A DNA stretch of 64,000 bases from an uncultured Planctomycetaceae bacterium (GCA_903885565.1 CAISJI010000188.1:1-64000); one strand, 5' to 3'. Positions 8,997 to 18,438 are shown, counted from the first letter of the stretch. Translations and numbers: made by a program. Notes: generated from the letters alone by a model not told the origin.

Positions 8997-10796
8997 CTAG
9001 GCCTGGCTGCCAGCACGATTCAGGATCGCCTTGAGGCGACGATTCCTCCACGTGCGGAACCCAGCCAACCCCACGCCCAAGCCGGCGAGGATGATCGACG
9101 AAGGCTCCGGAACAATCATGAGCACGCCGGTCGCAGCGTAGAACTCGACCGTCTGGCCGTTTCCAGCGTCCGCAACGAAGATGCCATTGCCACCCGAAGT
9201 CGTGAAGGTCAGACCTTCGTACAGACCGGTGGTGGCATTCCCGACGGTAGTCAACTGGGCCACATCCAAGCTGGTGCCGTTGGTATACCCGGCGAAGTTG
9301 AGCAACTGAAACTGAGTCCAGTTCCCATAGGCATCCCCTGTGCTGCCGCTGAAGTCGAATACAAGATTCGAACCCGCGGCCCCGTAATCGATGGTGCCCG
9401 TGCCAACGATGGTGTCGTAGTCGGTGCCAGCAACACCAGCAGCAAGAGGTGCTGCCGAGCCACTACCAACGATATCGAACCGCGTCACAAGGGCATTCGA
9501 CTCAGCAGAGGTGACGGCCGTCAGGCTGCCAACGTTCAGCTGCCCGACTGCACCAGCCAACCCAGCCGATACAGTGCCAGCACTGCCGTCCAGATTGACA
9601 TTCCCAACAGTGCCGGTGCCGTAGAGATTTCCGCCGACGCCTACATTGACCGTGGCGGCGCCCAGAGATCCGGTAAACGTGGCAGTCGAACTACCGGTGT
9701 TGATCGTGCCACCAAAGTCACCGCTGGAACCGATGCCAACCACACTGTCGGTGGTGATATTGAACGAACCCGATGTACCAGAACCGTTCAACACATTGTC
9801 GAACGATGTGGCACCAGTCCGACCGTAATTCAAAGCACCGTCGTTGTTGATGCTAACTACGGAAGTACCGCTGATCGAACCGTTCGAGCCGAGCGTAAGA
9901 CCACCAGCATTGATCGTCGTGGCCCCGGTGTAGGTATTGGCCCCGTTGAGGGTCTGATTACCCGAACCAGACTTGAGCAGCGAAAGCGTACCGGAACCGT
10001 CCGTAATCGAACCATTAAAATTCGCATTGACAGCGACCATGTTGATGTCCAAATCCCGAGCGCCGGTTTCGGTTGTGGTCACCGTACCAGTACCAGACAA
10101 AGGACCAACCTTGAGAATAGAGCCGTTCACATTGACGGTGCCGTTGGCCGTGAGAGACTGGTTGTTGAGGGCCGAGGTCCCCAGCGTGGTCAGAATGGCA
10201 CCAGAGTTCACGGTGTAAACACCGTTGTTGGTGTTGTTTCCAGACAAAATCACCTGAGCAGAGTTACTGCCAGAGCCAATCGTAACGCCGTTGCCGGAGA
10301 CGGCCGCGCCGTTGCCGATGTTTCCGCTGATCAACAGGTTGTGCGCCCTGCCGGAACCGCCGGTTGCAGTCAAAGTCAACGCACCACCCATGAGCAGGTT
10401 GGTGGCGATCTCTTCCTGAACCGTCCCCGATCCGGACAACGCCGCCGTCGTGATGCGAGCACCAGGATTCAAGCTCAAATTCGACCCGGTCAATACAAAC
10501 CCCGTGCTCGTTGGGCTGGTGTTTGCAAAGCTGATCGAACCGGTCGCCAGCGTCAGGTTGTTCGTACTGGTCGTACGATTCTGCCCACTGAAAACCAGAT
10601 TGCTCCCGGTTACAGCCGGGCCAGAACTGCCGGTCGTCGTCCAGTTGGCGGCGGTGTTCCAGAGGTCATTCGTGCCGCTACCTGACCAAGTAAACGGGGC
10701 GGCAGAGGCAACACCACCGAAAGCACTGCAGGCAATAGCCAGCAATGCCACAGATGGCGTCCCCTTCAACCGCGTGAATACCGAAGAAAATTTCAT
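8997..10796 (-). CDS. PEP-CTERM sorted protein with autotransporter-type beta-strand repeats
   Basis: Exported surface or matrix protein of 599 residues. It has a signal peptide (about residues 1-31, ending GGVASA), then a long Gly/Ser/Thr/Asn-rich region with repeated motifs such as NTYTGATTINAGGLTLG, typical of autotransporter-associated beta-strand (PATR) repeats predicted to form a beta-helix. The C-terminus has the sorting tail VPEPSS, a hydrophobic helix and the basic end FRTWRNRRLK, the PEP-CTERM signal used by exosortase systems. No exosortase gene lies in the window. I chose ATG at 10796 because the upstream extension has no signal-like sequence. Asn/Thr use and lower GC distinguish it from its neighbours. 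Confidence 0.88.
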   Translation of the reverse strand: MKFSSVFTRLKGTPSVALLAIACSAFGGVASAAPFTWSGSGTNDLWNTAANWTTTGSSGPAVTGSNLVFSGQNRTTSTNNLTLATGSISFANTSPTSTGFVLTGSNLSLNPGARITTAALSGSGTVQEEIATNLLMGGALTLTATGGSGRAHNLLISGNIGNGAAVSGNGVTIGSGSNSAQVILSGNNTNNGVYTVNSGAILTTLGTSALNNQSLTANGTVNVNGSILKVGPLSGTGTVTTTETGARDLDINMVAVNANFNGSITDGSGTLSLLKSGSGNQTLNGANTYTGATTINAGGLTLGSNGSISGTSVVSINNDGALNYGRTGATSFDNVLNGSGTSGSFNITTDSVVGIGSSGDFGGTINTGSSTATFTGSLGAATVNVGVGGNLYGTGTVGNVNLDGSAGTVSAGLAGAVGQLNVGSLTAVTSAESNALVTRFDIVGSGSAAPLAAGVAGTDYDTIVGTGTIDYGAAGSNLVFDFSGSTGDAYGNWTQFQLLNFAGYTNGTSLDVAQLTTVGNATTGLYEGLTFTTSGGNGIFVADAGNGQTVEFYAATGVLMIVPEPSSIILAGLGVGLAGFRTWRNRRLKAILNRAGSQA

Positions 10797-11240
10797 AATT
10801 TTTAGCCTCAATGCTGAAAAAGAGTCAGAAACCAGAACGAGAAAGAACGCAGAAAAGACGTGTCGCGATGGGGAACGCCCGGGACCGCACCACCAAGTCA
10901 CCGCTCGACTACCTCAGACGCACAAAGATCGAAAAATTGACCTGAAAACCAAATTGCAAAGGGGTGTTTTAGGGGGTTTTCGACCTCATCCAACCCATTT
11001 TTTATCTTGCAAACCGAGCAAAACCGCGGAAAAGAGCCGGAAAATATGCGTTAGGGCGTGCTGGTCCAGATACAGACGCTACCTAATCCGACGTAGCTTA
11101 CCGGGATCGTCGGGGCTGTCAATACACGAGGGAAAGTTTTTCTCGTAGCCGGCTGGACTGGCGAAAAAAACCTGATTTGCCCAAAAAACCGGCCACTTCC
11201 AGCCCCAGCCTTCTCCGCCAAAGCTCCTCGTCCCCCTAGC
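10797..11240. other. AT-richer leader/promoter region of the PEP-CTERM gene
   Basis: Non-coding stretch upstream of the minus-strand PEP-CTERM gene, visibly poorer in GC than the rest of the window, with several A- and T-runs (for example near 10960-11060 and 11150-11190). Neither a clear -35/-10 pair nor a sigma-54 type GG-N10-GC site could be fixed by eye. It probably carries the promoter of the PEP-CTERM gene. Confidence 0.45.
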
Positions 11241-11360
11241 TGTCCGTGGAAAAAGTCATCCCTGACCTTTTTCCACTCGGCCGACCGCAGGAAACGCCGA
11301 GGGTTTCCTGGGTCGACCACCGCCGCATCCGGCGGCGAGTACTGTATCCACAGCCTGCTA
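11241..11360 (+). repeat. Structured dispersed repeat, copy A
   Basis: About 120 bp with three hairpins. Hairpin 1 (11248-11274) is GGAAAAAGTCA paired with TGACCTTTTTCC, with one bulge. Hairpin 2 (11288-11310) is CAGGAAAC/GTTTCCTG with loop GCCGAGG. Hairpin 3 is CGCCGC/GCGGCG with a 5-nt loop. The ends (GTGGA ... TCCAC) can pair to close the element. It is followed directly by copy B; both begin after CTAGCTGTCC-like sequence. Confidence 0.8.
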
Positions 11361-11490
11361 GCTGTCCACGGAAAAATCATCCCTGATCCTCTGGGAAAAT
11401 AGCCCACTCGGCCGCCCTCAGGAAACGCCGAGGGTTTCCTGAGGCGACCACCGCCGCATCGGGCGGCGGATATTTTGCTCACAGCCTGCA
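11361..11490 (+). repeat. Structured dispersed repeat, copy B (tandem to copy A)
   Basis: Second copy in the same orientation. Hairpin 2 is intact and extended to CTCAGGAAAC/GTTTCCTGAG (about 11417-11443), again with loop GCCGAGG. Hairpin 3 is CCGCCGC/GCGGCGG. Hairpin 1 is eroded (GGAAAAATCA, then TGATCCTCTGGG). The end, TCACAGCCTGC, matches the ends of copies A and C. The Ser/Thr kinase gene starts 110 bp downstream. Confidence 0.78.
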
Positions 11491-11600
11491 TGCCTGTGCT
11501 GCCGTGAAGAAAGAGACGGGTGGCTTTTGGAATTGCTGGCCTGAGCTTCAGATTGGGGTGACTGGCAGCGGGCCGGCTTTGTTGCCTATCCGGTGGCGCT

Positions 11601-13451
11601 ATGATACGGGAGGCTCAATCGGCTGTTCCCAGCCCTCGTCCGCATCTGGATTCCAATTGCCACATGAATCCCCCCGCTTTGCCAGCTGGCAGCCAGCGAA
11701 CCCGAGCCATCGATCTTCCGCTTACAGACGAGCAGGAGGAGCGCCTCGCCGCGATTCTCGATCGCCTGGCCGATTCGGCCGATCCGCAGCAGCAGACTCA
11801 CCTCGAGACGCTCGTCGCCTCGCATCCCGATCTGGGGGGCCAACTGCGCGAACTCTTCGCCGCCATGCAGGTTGCCGATGCTGTGGCGGGGGAATCGGTC
11901 CGGTTTGGCGACGCCTGCCCGGCGGTTGTGCGGGGGAATGCGCTGCCGGCGGGTGATCAGGCCCCCGCTCTTGATGCGGGTGGATTGGCTGCCGCGGGCC
12001 CGGCTCGGTTCGTGCCGAGCGTCACGCCCCTGCCGGCCAGCTTGGGGGACTACGAACTCCTGGAAGAGATCGGCCGGGGGGGCATGGGGATTGTCTACCG
12101 GGCCAGACAGCAGAGCCTCGGGAGGACGGTAGCAATCAAGATGCTCCTGCGCCGCGATCTGGCCAGTCCGATCGACCTCGCCCGCTTTCGCAGCGAGGCC
12201 GAGGCGGCGGCCCACCTCGACCACCCCGGGATCGTCTCCATTTTTGAGGTGGGCGACTGGGACGGCCACCCCTTCTATAGCATGCAGTTGATCGAGGGAA
12301 CCACGCTCGCCAAGCGGCTTTCGCAGGGACCCCTGCCAGCGCGGGAGGGGGCGCTGCTGCTGGCCAAAGTGGCCGACGCCGTGCAGGCGGCCCACGCCCG
12401 CGGAGTGCTGCATCGCGATCTGAAGCCCTCCAATATTCTCATCGACGGCGTGGGCCGGCCGCATGTTTCCGATTTCGGACTGGCAAAACGGCTCGAGGCG
12501 GCCGACTCGGTGACTTTTAGCGGAGCGATTCTTGGCACTCCTTGCTATATGTCGCCGGAACAGGCCGCCGGCAGCCGAGGGGATGTTGGTCCGGCCAGCG
12601 ATGTGTGGAGCTTGGGGGCGATCCTCTATCAGATGCTCACCGGCCGGCCCCCCTTTGAGGCCTCCAGCCCAATGGACACGCTCCTCGCCGTGCTCGAAAC
12701 CGATCCACCGCTGCCACGCACGCTGGAGGCAGGGGTTGACCGCGACCTGGAGATGATCGCCCTCAAGAGCTTACAAAAGCCACAGGAATTGCGCTACCAT
12801 TCCGCTGGCTCCCTGGCGGACGACCTGCGGGCCTTCCTGGCCGGCGAGCCAATCGCTGCCCGGCAGGGAGGGCTGGCGGACATCGCCGCGCGGCTGTTCC
12901 GGGAAACCCACCATGCGGTGGTGCTGGAAAACTGGGGCCTGCTTTGGATGTGGCACTCTGTTGTGGTGCTGGCTCTCTGCATCACGACCGATGTGCTCGC
13001 CTGGCAGGGGGTGGTGACCCGCTGGCCATTTTCGGTGCTGTGGGCCGGCGGACTGGCCCTCTGGGCCCCCATCTTCTGGGCGCTTCGCCATCGCACCGGC
13101 CCCGTGACGGCTGTGGAGCGGCAAATCGCCCATATCTGGGGGGGAGCCATGATCGCCAGCGTGCTGCTGTTTTGGGTGGAGGGGCTGCTCGGCCTGCCGG
13201 TGCTGACACTCTCGCCGGTCCTCTCCCTGCTGGCCGGATTGGTCTTTTTTGCCAAGGCGGGCATCCTGTCGGGCGCCTTCTATATTCAGGCGGCAGTGCT
13301 GTTTGCCACGGCGCTGGTGATGTGCCTGCTACGCACCGATTCACGGCACGACGTCACCCACATTATCTTCGGCCTGGTGAGCGGGGCCTGCTTCTTCCTT
13401 CCGGGTCTGAAATACTTTCGCCAGAGAAACCGGGCCGGCCTGGCCAACTGA
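11601..13451 (+). CDS. Membrane-anchored Ser/Thr protein kinase (PknB/Hanks type)
   Basis: Hanks-type kinase of 616 residues. An N-terminal acidic/Gln-rich region (about 40-100) is followed by the kinase domain at about 150-415: glycine loop [10 protein letters not shown], lysine in VAIKML, catalytic loop HRDLKPSN, metal-binding DFG in VSDFGLA, and [10 protein letters not shown] with the APE-equivalent. After a juxtamembrane segment come four to five hydrophobic helices (about 450-610) with no extracellular PASTA or other sensor domain. The start is ATG 11601; ATG 11664 (MNPPALPAG) is an alternative, and neither has a good ribosome site. It lies just downstream of the tandem repeats. Substrates are unknown. 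Confidence 0.9.
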   Translation: MIREAQSAVPSPRPHLDSNCHMNPPALPAGSQRTRAIDLPLTDEQEERLAAILDRLADSADPQQQTHLETLVASHPDLGGQLRELFAAMQVADAVAGESVRFGDACPAVVRGNALPAGDQAPALDAGGLAAAGPARFVPSVTPLPASLGDYELLEEIGRGGMGIVYRARQQSLGRTVAIKMLLRRDLASPIDLARFRSEAEAAAHLDHPGIVSIFEVGDWDGHPFYSMQLIEGTTLAKRLSQGPLPAREGALLLAKVADAVQAAHARGVLHRDLKPSNILIDGVGRPHVSDFGLAKRLEAADSVTFSGAILGTPCYMSPEQAAGSRGDVGPASDVWSLGAILYQMLTGRPPFEASSPMDTLLAVLETDPPLPRTLEAGVDRDLEMIALKSLQKPQELRYHSAGSLADDLRAFLAGEPIAARQGGLADIAARLFRETHHAVVLENWGLLWMWHSVVVLALCITTDVLAWQGVVTRWPFSVLWAGGLALWAPIFWALRHRTGPVTAVERQIAHIWGGAMIASVLLFWVEGLLGLPVLTLSPVLSLLAGLVFFAKAGILSGAFYIQAAVLFATALVMCLLRTDSRHDVTHIIFGLVSGACFFLPGLKYFRQRNRAGLAN

Positions 13452-13596
13452 GACCTTTCCAGCCACACTTCCACCGCCACCAGCCGTGGGGCCCACTCGC
13501 CGCCGCGAACCGCGGGCAACCCCTCCCCGTAGAGACTTCCAATGGGCGTGCCCTGCGCCCCTCCCAACCAACCCCCCCGACAGGAGCAGAGCGCAG

Positions 13597-14349
13597 ATGG
13601 CACGAGGCGACAGGCTCGCGGTCGAGCGAAAGCTGGCCGGATCGGCTCTCAAGTACACCCATGTGGGGATCGATCTGGGGGATGGCACGGTTGTCCACGC
13701 CAGCCCCGACGATCCCGCGAGAATGTTTGCGGGGGGCCGGGTGACGCGGGTGGGCCTGCGGGAATTTGCCGCAGGATCTGCCGTGCGCGTGGTGAGCGAT
13801 CCACCGGCCACGTTCCCGCCGGAAGAGATTGCCGCGCGAGCCATGGAGGCCTTGGGACGCGATGGCTACTGCCCTGCCGTGGACAACTGCGAACATTTTG
13901 CCACCTGGTGCGCCACCGGACAGCGCACGAGCCGGCAGTCAGACATCCTCCTCAATCGACTCGGCAACGCCGCTGCCCGGGTGGCGGCGGTGGTTTCGGC
14001 TCGTGTGGCGGCAGGCACCGCCGAGCGGATCGCGGTGCGGACGGCGCTGGGCACCACGGTGCGTCTGGGACTGCGCACGCTCGTTCCGGCGGCACTCGTG
14101 GCCGAGGCAGCCGCCATGGCGGCGGAGTGGACAGCCCATCAGGCGGGGCGGTCGGAGAAGGAAAGCCGGGTGGCCGGGGAATCGGCCGGCTTGGCGACCA
14201 GCGCCTGTGTCTGTGCGGCGGCGGGCGCCCCCGGAGGTCCAGCGGGCATGGTCGCAGGGGCGCTGGCGGGGGCCGCGGTGTGGGCTGGCGGTTCGGCGGC
14301 GGTCAGTCTGGCAGGGCGGCTGCGCGGGTCGCCTCAGCAGCCGGGATAG
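13597..14349 (+). CDS. LRAT (lecithin retinol acyltransferase)-fold protein, NlpC/P60 superfamily
   Basis: 250 residues. The first 110 match the LRAT/H-rev107 fold: [14 protein letters not shown] supplies H22 and H34, and [10 protein letters not shown] supplies C98, the His-His-Cys pattern and NCEHF box of the family. Eukaryotic members transfer acyl chains from phospholipids. Bacterial members are mostly uncharacterised and may act as hydrolases or acyltransferases on lipids or peptides. The rest (about 115-250) is Ala/Gly/Val-rich with several hydrophobic stretches that could enter a membrane. ATG 13597 is preceded by AGGAG at about 10 nt. The last 47 bp overlap the convergent P-type ATPase gene. 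Confidence 0.78.
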   Translation: MARGDRLAVERKLAGSALKYTHVGIDLGDGTVVHASPDDPARMFAGGRVTRVGLREFAAGSAVRVVSDPPATFPPEEIAARAMEALGRDGYCPAVDNCEHFATWCATGQRTSRQSDILLNRLGNAAARVAAVVSARVAAGTAERIAVRTALGTTVRLGLRTLVPAALVAEAAAMAAEWTAHQAGRSEKESRVAGESAGLATSACVCAAAGAPGGPAGMVAGALAGAAVWAGGSAAVSLAGRLRGSPQQPG

Positions 14350-16342
14350 CTGCCGCCAGTCCAGCTTTCTGACCAGGCCGCTGGCCATAATCCGACAGCG
14401 GGCCGGAATCCCACGCTACCCGCAAGGCATTGAGCACCGCCACCACATCGATCGCTTCCTGCACCAAGGCCCCGGCCGCGGGGGAAAGATATCCTCCGGC
14501 CGCCAATCCCATGCCGATGACGCTGGCGGCCATGCCCCCCACGGCGCTTTGCAGCGCGATGGTCCGCAGCCGACGGCCGATGTGAAAGAGTTCATCGACC
14601 CGCTCCAAGGACGAATCCATCACCACAGCTCCGGCTGCCTCGCTGGTGACATCGCTGGCAGTGCCCATCGCGATACCGACGGTGGCTGCCGTGAGGGCAG
14701 GCGCGTCATTGATGCCATCGCCGACGAAGACGGTGGGGGCGACAGAGGTTGCCTCCTGCACCAGCTTCAGCTTCCCTTCTGGCGAGATCCCGGCATGCAC
14801 CTCGGTGATGCCCACGGCCTCGGCCAGCCATTCCACCTCGCTTTGACGGTCGCCCGAGACGAGCATCACCCGCGACAGCATGTGCTTGGGCTGGAGATGC
14901 TTGATGAAGCTCACACCATCGGCCCGTGGCGCGTCGCGAAAGCGCAGAAGCCCCGCAGGAGCGCCATCGACCACCACCACACACTCAAGCCCTCCCGCCG
15001 CTGGTGGCAGGGCGGCCAGCGCAGCCGGTCCAAACGCTCCCATCTTCTGCCGGCTGGTGATGACTACCTCATGCGGACCCCCAGCAGAAGCCTCACCCGC
15101 CACCCGCCCAGTCAGACCCTGGCCCGGTTTTTCGGCCACCTCCTCCACCTCCCAAACCGCCACGCCGGCGGCGCGGGCCGCCTGAATGACGGCGGACGCC
15201 AGCGGATGCTTGGAATAGGTCTCGAGGCTGGCGGCCAGTGCGAGCACTCTGGAGCGGTCCCATCCGCCACAGGCGATCACCTCGGTGAGCTGCGGGGCGC
15301 CGTAGGTGAGCGTACCCGTTTTGTCGAAGATGGCCGTCCGACAGGTGTCGAGCCGTTCGAGGATGGCAGGATCGCGGATCACGATGCCGCGTTTTGCTGC
15401 CAGCGACACCGCGCCGATGATCGCCACCGGGATCGCGATCAGCAGCGGACAGGGCGTGGCCACCACCAACACTGCCAAAAACCGGGTGGCTTCCCCGCTG
15501 AAAAACCAGGCCGCAGCCGCGATCGCCACTGCCACAGGAGTGTAGAAAGCCCCCAGCAGATCCCCCATGCGACGCAGCGCGGGCCGGCGCTGCTCGCTGG
15601 AGCGAAGCACGTCCATGATTTTTGCATACCGGCTGTCCCCCACCACCCGATCGGTGCGGATTTCCAGCGCCGCCTGACCATTGATGGCGCCGGAGAGGAC
15701 AGCCGATCCGGGCGCTTTCGCCATCCGATAGGGCTCGCCGGTGAGATAGCTTTCGTCCATCCAGCCGCGGCCGGAAACGACCGTGCCGTCCACGGGGCAG
15801 ATCTCGTGGGGGAGCACAGTAATCAGATCTCCGATCGAAATCTGTTCAATCGCCACATCGTCAAGCCCCGCTGCCGACTTGCGGTGTGCCACGGTGGGCA
15901 TCCGCTTGGCCAACGCATGGAGCACATCCCCCGCCCGGCTCACGGCGCGCGATTCGAGGGCCGCGCCGCCAGAGAGCATCAGCACCACCAAAACCCCGGC
16001 CAAATATTCCCCCAGTACCACGCTGGTGACGATGGCCAGCCCCGCCAGCAGATCGGAGCCGAACGTGCCGGCGAACAACTTCTTCAGCAGATCCCACACC
16101 AGTGGCACGCCCCCCAGCAGGAGCATCGCCACCAATGGCAGGTCGCTCAAACGGAGCCCCCTCCCGGCCAGCCAGCGGGCGGAGCCGGGAGCCACAGCCC
16201 ACAGATCTTCGTGGGCCAATGATGCAATCGCTCCCCATGCCAGCAGACTCGCCATCGCCCCCAGCGCGATCCATTCGTTCACGTGCTCGAACGCAGCGCG
16301 TGGAGCCGGCGTTGTATGAAATGGAGATGCTGGTGCGTTCAT
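14303..16342 (-). CDS. Heavy-metal-type P-type ATPase (P1B-like) with a TPC motif
   Basis: 679-residue cation pump. Phosphorylation site DKTGTLTYG, actuator TGEP (in [11 protein letters not shown]), heavy-metal HP locus [10 protein letters not shown] and hinge GDGINDAP are all present. The membrane metal motif in the sixth helix reads ATPCPLL, that is TPC instead of the CPC of Cu/Zn/Cd pumps or the SPC of Co-type pumps. There is no N-terminal HMA metal-binding domain; the protein starts almost directly with membrane helices. The transported ion therefore cannot be assigned. It starts at ATG 16342 and a diverged repeat copy lies just upstream. The 3' end overlaps the LRAT-like gene tail to tail. 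Confidence 0.9.
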   Translation of the reverse strand: MNAPASPFHTTPAPRAAFEHVNEWIALGAMASLLAWGAIASLAHEDLWAVAPGSARWLAGRGLRLSDLPLVAMLLLGGVPLVWDLLKKLFAGTFGSDLLAGLAIVTSVVLGEYLAGVLVVLMLSGGAALESRAVSRAGDVLHALAKRMPTVAHRKSAAGLDDVAIEQISIGDLITVLPHEICPVDGTVVSGRGWMDESYLTGEPYRMAKAPGSAVLSGAINGQAALEIRTDRVVGDSRYAKIMDVLRSSEQRRPALRRMGDLLGAFYTPVAVAIAAAAWFFSGEATRFLAVLVVATPCPLLIAIPVAIIGAVSLAAKRGIVIRDPAILERLDTCRTAIFDKTGTLTYGAPQLTEVIACGGWDRSRVLALAASLETYSKHPLASAVIQAARAAGVAVWEVEEVAEKPGQGLTGRVAGEASAGGPHEVVITSRQKMGAFGPAALAALPPAAGGLECVVVVDGAPAGLLRFRDAPRADGVSFIKHLQPKHMLSRVMLVSGDRQSEVEWLAEAVGITEVHAGISPEGKLKLVQEATSVAPTVFVGDGINDAPALTAATVGIAMGTASDVTSEAAGAVVMDSSLERVDELFHIGRRLRTIALQSAVGGMAASVIGMGLAAGGYLSPAAGALVQEAIDVVAVLNALRVAWDSGPLSDYGQRPGQKAGLAAAIPAAEATRAAALPD

Positions 16343-16351
16343 CGTGGCCCC

Positions 16352-16400
16352 TCAACAGGCTGCGGAGAAAGTGAACCCGCGCTGGATGCCAGGCTGGTCG
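16352..16400 (-). repeat. Diverged partial copy E of the dispersed repeat
   Basis: The plus strand reads CAACAGGCTGCGGAGAAAG followed by a CGCTGGATGCC-like stretch. It aligns with the reverse complement of the right end of copy C (CTAACAGGCTATGGATAAAG, then CCGCTGGACGC). The remainder toward 16440 has decayed. It lies between the MiaE-like stop and the P-type ATPase start, oriented like the ATPase. Confidence 0.45.
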
Positions 16401-16430
16401 ACTGCGGAATTCGCGCTGTCTGTGAGTTGG

Positions 16431-17006
16431 TCAACTGTGCATTCTAGGCAGCGAATCACCCCTGGCGATGATGGCTGCCTCCTGATCGGCCAGCCAGTGG
16501 AGCCGGTCGCGAACGGCGTCTTCCCCGGCGAAGTCGTGGGCCAGCCGCACATACGTGCTGTGGTGCCGGGCCTCCGACTCAAACAGCCCTCCATAGAATT
16601 CGCTGAGCTCCCGGTCAGACACATAGTCTCGTAGCTGGGCAAACCGCTCGCAGCTACGGGCCTCGATGAGCCCGGCCACCAGCAATCGATCGACTGCCCG
16701 CTCTGGTTCCTGCTTCCGCACCAGTTCGTGCAACCGCTGCCCGTAGGAACTCGGGCATAGCTTGCGGAACGGGATGCCTCTCCGCTGCAGCAGGTCGAGA
16801 ACGAGGTGGAAGTGAGCCAGTTCTTCGGTGACGATTTCGGTCATCGAACGGGCCAGATCGACATGGTCGACATACGAAAAAAGCAGGTTCATTGCCACGC
16901 CCGCCGCCTTCTTCTCGCAATGGGCATGATCGATCAGTATCTCCTCCAAGTGGGCATCCACCTGTGCCAGCCAGCGGTCGGAAGAAGTCGATTGCAGACT
17001 GAGCAT
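16431..17006 (-). CDS. miaE: MiaE-like tRNA hydroxylase (diiron)
   Basis: Ferritin-like diiron protein of the MiaE family, which hydroxylates the isopentenyl side chain of ms2i6A in tRNA. Family-type ligands are seen in ILIDHAHCEKKAAG, IVTEELAHFHLVL, AGLIEARSCERF and LFESEARHHSTYV, and the four-helix pattern and length of about 190 residues agree. ATG 17006 (MLSLQST...W) fits the usual family start. A longer frame up to 17129 exists but adds non-family sequence. miaA and miaB are not in the window. It is divergent from the DUF2237 gene across a gap of about 270 bp. Confidence 0.85.
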   Translation of the reverse strand: MLSLQSTSSDRWLAQVDAHLEEILIDHAHCEKKAAGVAMNLLFSYVDHVDLARSMTEIVTEELAHFHLVLDLLQRRGIPFRKLCPSSYGQRLHELVRKQEPERAVDRLLVAGLIEARSCERFAQLRDYVSDRELSEFYGGLFESEARHHSTYVRLAHDFAGEDAVRDRLHWLADQEAAIIARGDSLPRMHS

Positions 17007-17274
17007 GGGCCGTACGCACCAGAGAATGGGGGAGAGGTTCGCGCTGTCGGTGTCCAGCGGCATTGACAGTGGCGGCTTGCCCGCCACCAGAAACCAAGGC
17101 ATCATACCTATCCGTTGGGAAGGCATCACCGTCTCTCCCGCTCCATCAACCGCCAGCAGGCCGAGGATCCCACCGGCTGCCCGGCAAGAGCCTCCGGCTG
17201 GTCATCCGTCTCGATCCGATCCCACGCCTCACGCGCACCACTCCCTTGGAGCCCGGCCCACCAGCCGGTCAGGC

Positions 17275-17682
17275 ATGATTGCCTTCGACAACCCTGGCAG
17301 GCCCCCCGGAGGCACGAGCGAACGCAACGTTCTCGGCGGGGTTCTCCTCTCCTGTTCCCGCGCCCCGCTGACCGGCTACCTGAGAGACGGCTGCTGCCGC
17401 TGGCGACCAGATGACTCAGGCATGCACACCGTCTGCGCCGTGATGACACGCGACTTTCTCAAGTTCACCGTTGCGGTGGGCAACGATCTGGTGACGCCGC
17501 GCCCCGAATGGGATTTTCCCGGGCTGCTGGAAGGGGATCACTGGTGCCTGTGCGCCGCGCGTTGGATGGAAGCGGCGCAGGCCGGCCACGCGCCGCCGAT
17601 CGTGCTGGAAGCCACCCACGAAAAAACGCTCGACATGATCCCGCTCGAACTGCTCATGAAACACTCCGCCGGGCAGTCATAA
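17275..17682 (+). CDS. DUF2237 family protein
   Basis: 135 residues. The pattern NVLGGVLLSCSRAPLTGYLRDGCCR, then MHTVCAVMTRDFLKF, GNDL(V)TP, FPGLLEGDHWCLCAARW and AGHAPPIVLEATHEKTL, is that of the DUF2237 family of small conserved proteins. Its conserved Cys and His residues suggest metal binding, but no function is established. I chose ATG 17275 (MIAFDNPGRP); the longer upstream frame is not family sequence. The TauE/SafE permease gene starts 15 bp after its stop, so the two are probably co-transcribed. Confidence 0.82.
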   Translation: MIAFDNPGRPPGGTSERNVLGGVLLSCSRAPLTGYLRDGCCRWRPDDSGMHTVCAVMTRDFLKFTVAVGNDLVTPRPEWDFPGLLEGDHWCLCAARWMEAAQAGHAPPIVLEATHEKTLDMIPLELLMKHSAGQS

Positions 17683-17697
17683 TTGTGCCGGGGAGCC

Positions 17698-18438
17698 ATG
17701 ACCCCTTTTTCGCTGGCGCTCGCCGTGGGGCTTGTGGCGCTGCTCTATGCTTCCGTCGGGCATGCTGGCGCCACCGGCTACATCGCCGTGATGACTCTCG
17801 CCGGCCTTGAGCCGGCGACGATCAGGCCCACAGCGCTCCTGCTCAATGTGCTGGTCTCAGGCATCGCCACGGTCCAATTTTGGCGGGCCGGCCACTGTTC
17901 GTGGAAATTGTTGCTGCCGCTGGCGGTCGCCAGCGTACCCTGCGCGGCGCTCGGGGGCGCCCTCGATCTGTCTGCCGTCATGTTTTCGCGTCTCATCGGC
18001 GCAACGCTGCTCCTGTCGGCGGCGCGGCTGGCGCTTGAATCGCACGGCGTTTGGAAACCCTACCCCGTTCCGGGCAAGCTGTGGGGGAGCGCACTGCCGG
18101 GCCTGGGCGCCGCGATCGGCCTGCTCTCAGGACTGACTGGCGTGGGGGGAGGGGTGTTCCTCACGCCCCTGCTTCTGGCGATCGACGCCGCTCCTGTCAA
18201 GACTGTGGCAGCGGTCACGGCTCCCTTTATCCTCGTGAACTCCCTCGCCGGACTCGCCGGGGGAGTGGCCGCCGGAAAATCTCTGGAATGGCCCAGCCCA
18301 CTGCTGCTGCTGGCGGCGGCAGGGGGCGGCCTGACGGGAGCCTCCTGTGGGGCCTACCTGCTGCCGGCCAAATCGCTGCGAGTTCTGATGGCCTGCGTGC
18401 TGATGCTGGCTGGCCTCAAACTGCTATCGGGCCGATAA
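17698..18438 (+). CDS. TauE/SafE family permease (putative sulfite/sulfonate exporter)
   Basis: 246-residue integral membrane protein with about eight hydrophobic helices and the two internally related halves of the TauE/SafE family. Family-like segments are VGHAGATGYIAVMTLAGL near the N-terminus and GLLSGLTGVGGGVFLTPLLL at the start of the second half. Members move anions such as sulfite or organosulfonates; the actual substrate is unknown. ATG 17698 is preceded by GGGGAG. It sits 15 bp after the DUF2237 gene. Confidence 0.85.
   Translation: MTPFSLALAVGLVALLYASVGHAGATGYIAVMTLAGLEPATIRPTALLLNVLVSGIATVQFWRAGHCSWKLLLPLAVASVPCAALGGALDLSAVMFSRLIGATLLLSAARLALESHGVWKPYPVPGKLWGSALPGLGAAIGLLSGLTGVGGGVFLTPLLLAIDAAPVKTVAAVTAPFILVNSLAGLAGGVAAGKSLEWPSPLLLLAAAGGGLTGASCGAYLLPAKSLRVLMACVLMLAGLKLLSGR

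Noticed and set aside
10797-11240. Sigma-54 promoter for the PEP-CTERM gene
   Set aside because: PEP-CTERM genes are sometimes sigma-54 dependent, but no GG-N10-GC pair with the right surroundings was present.
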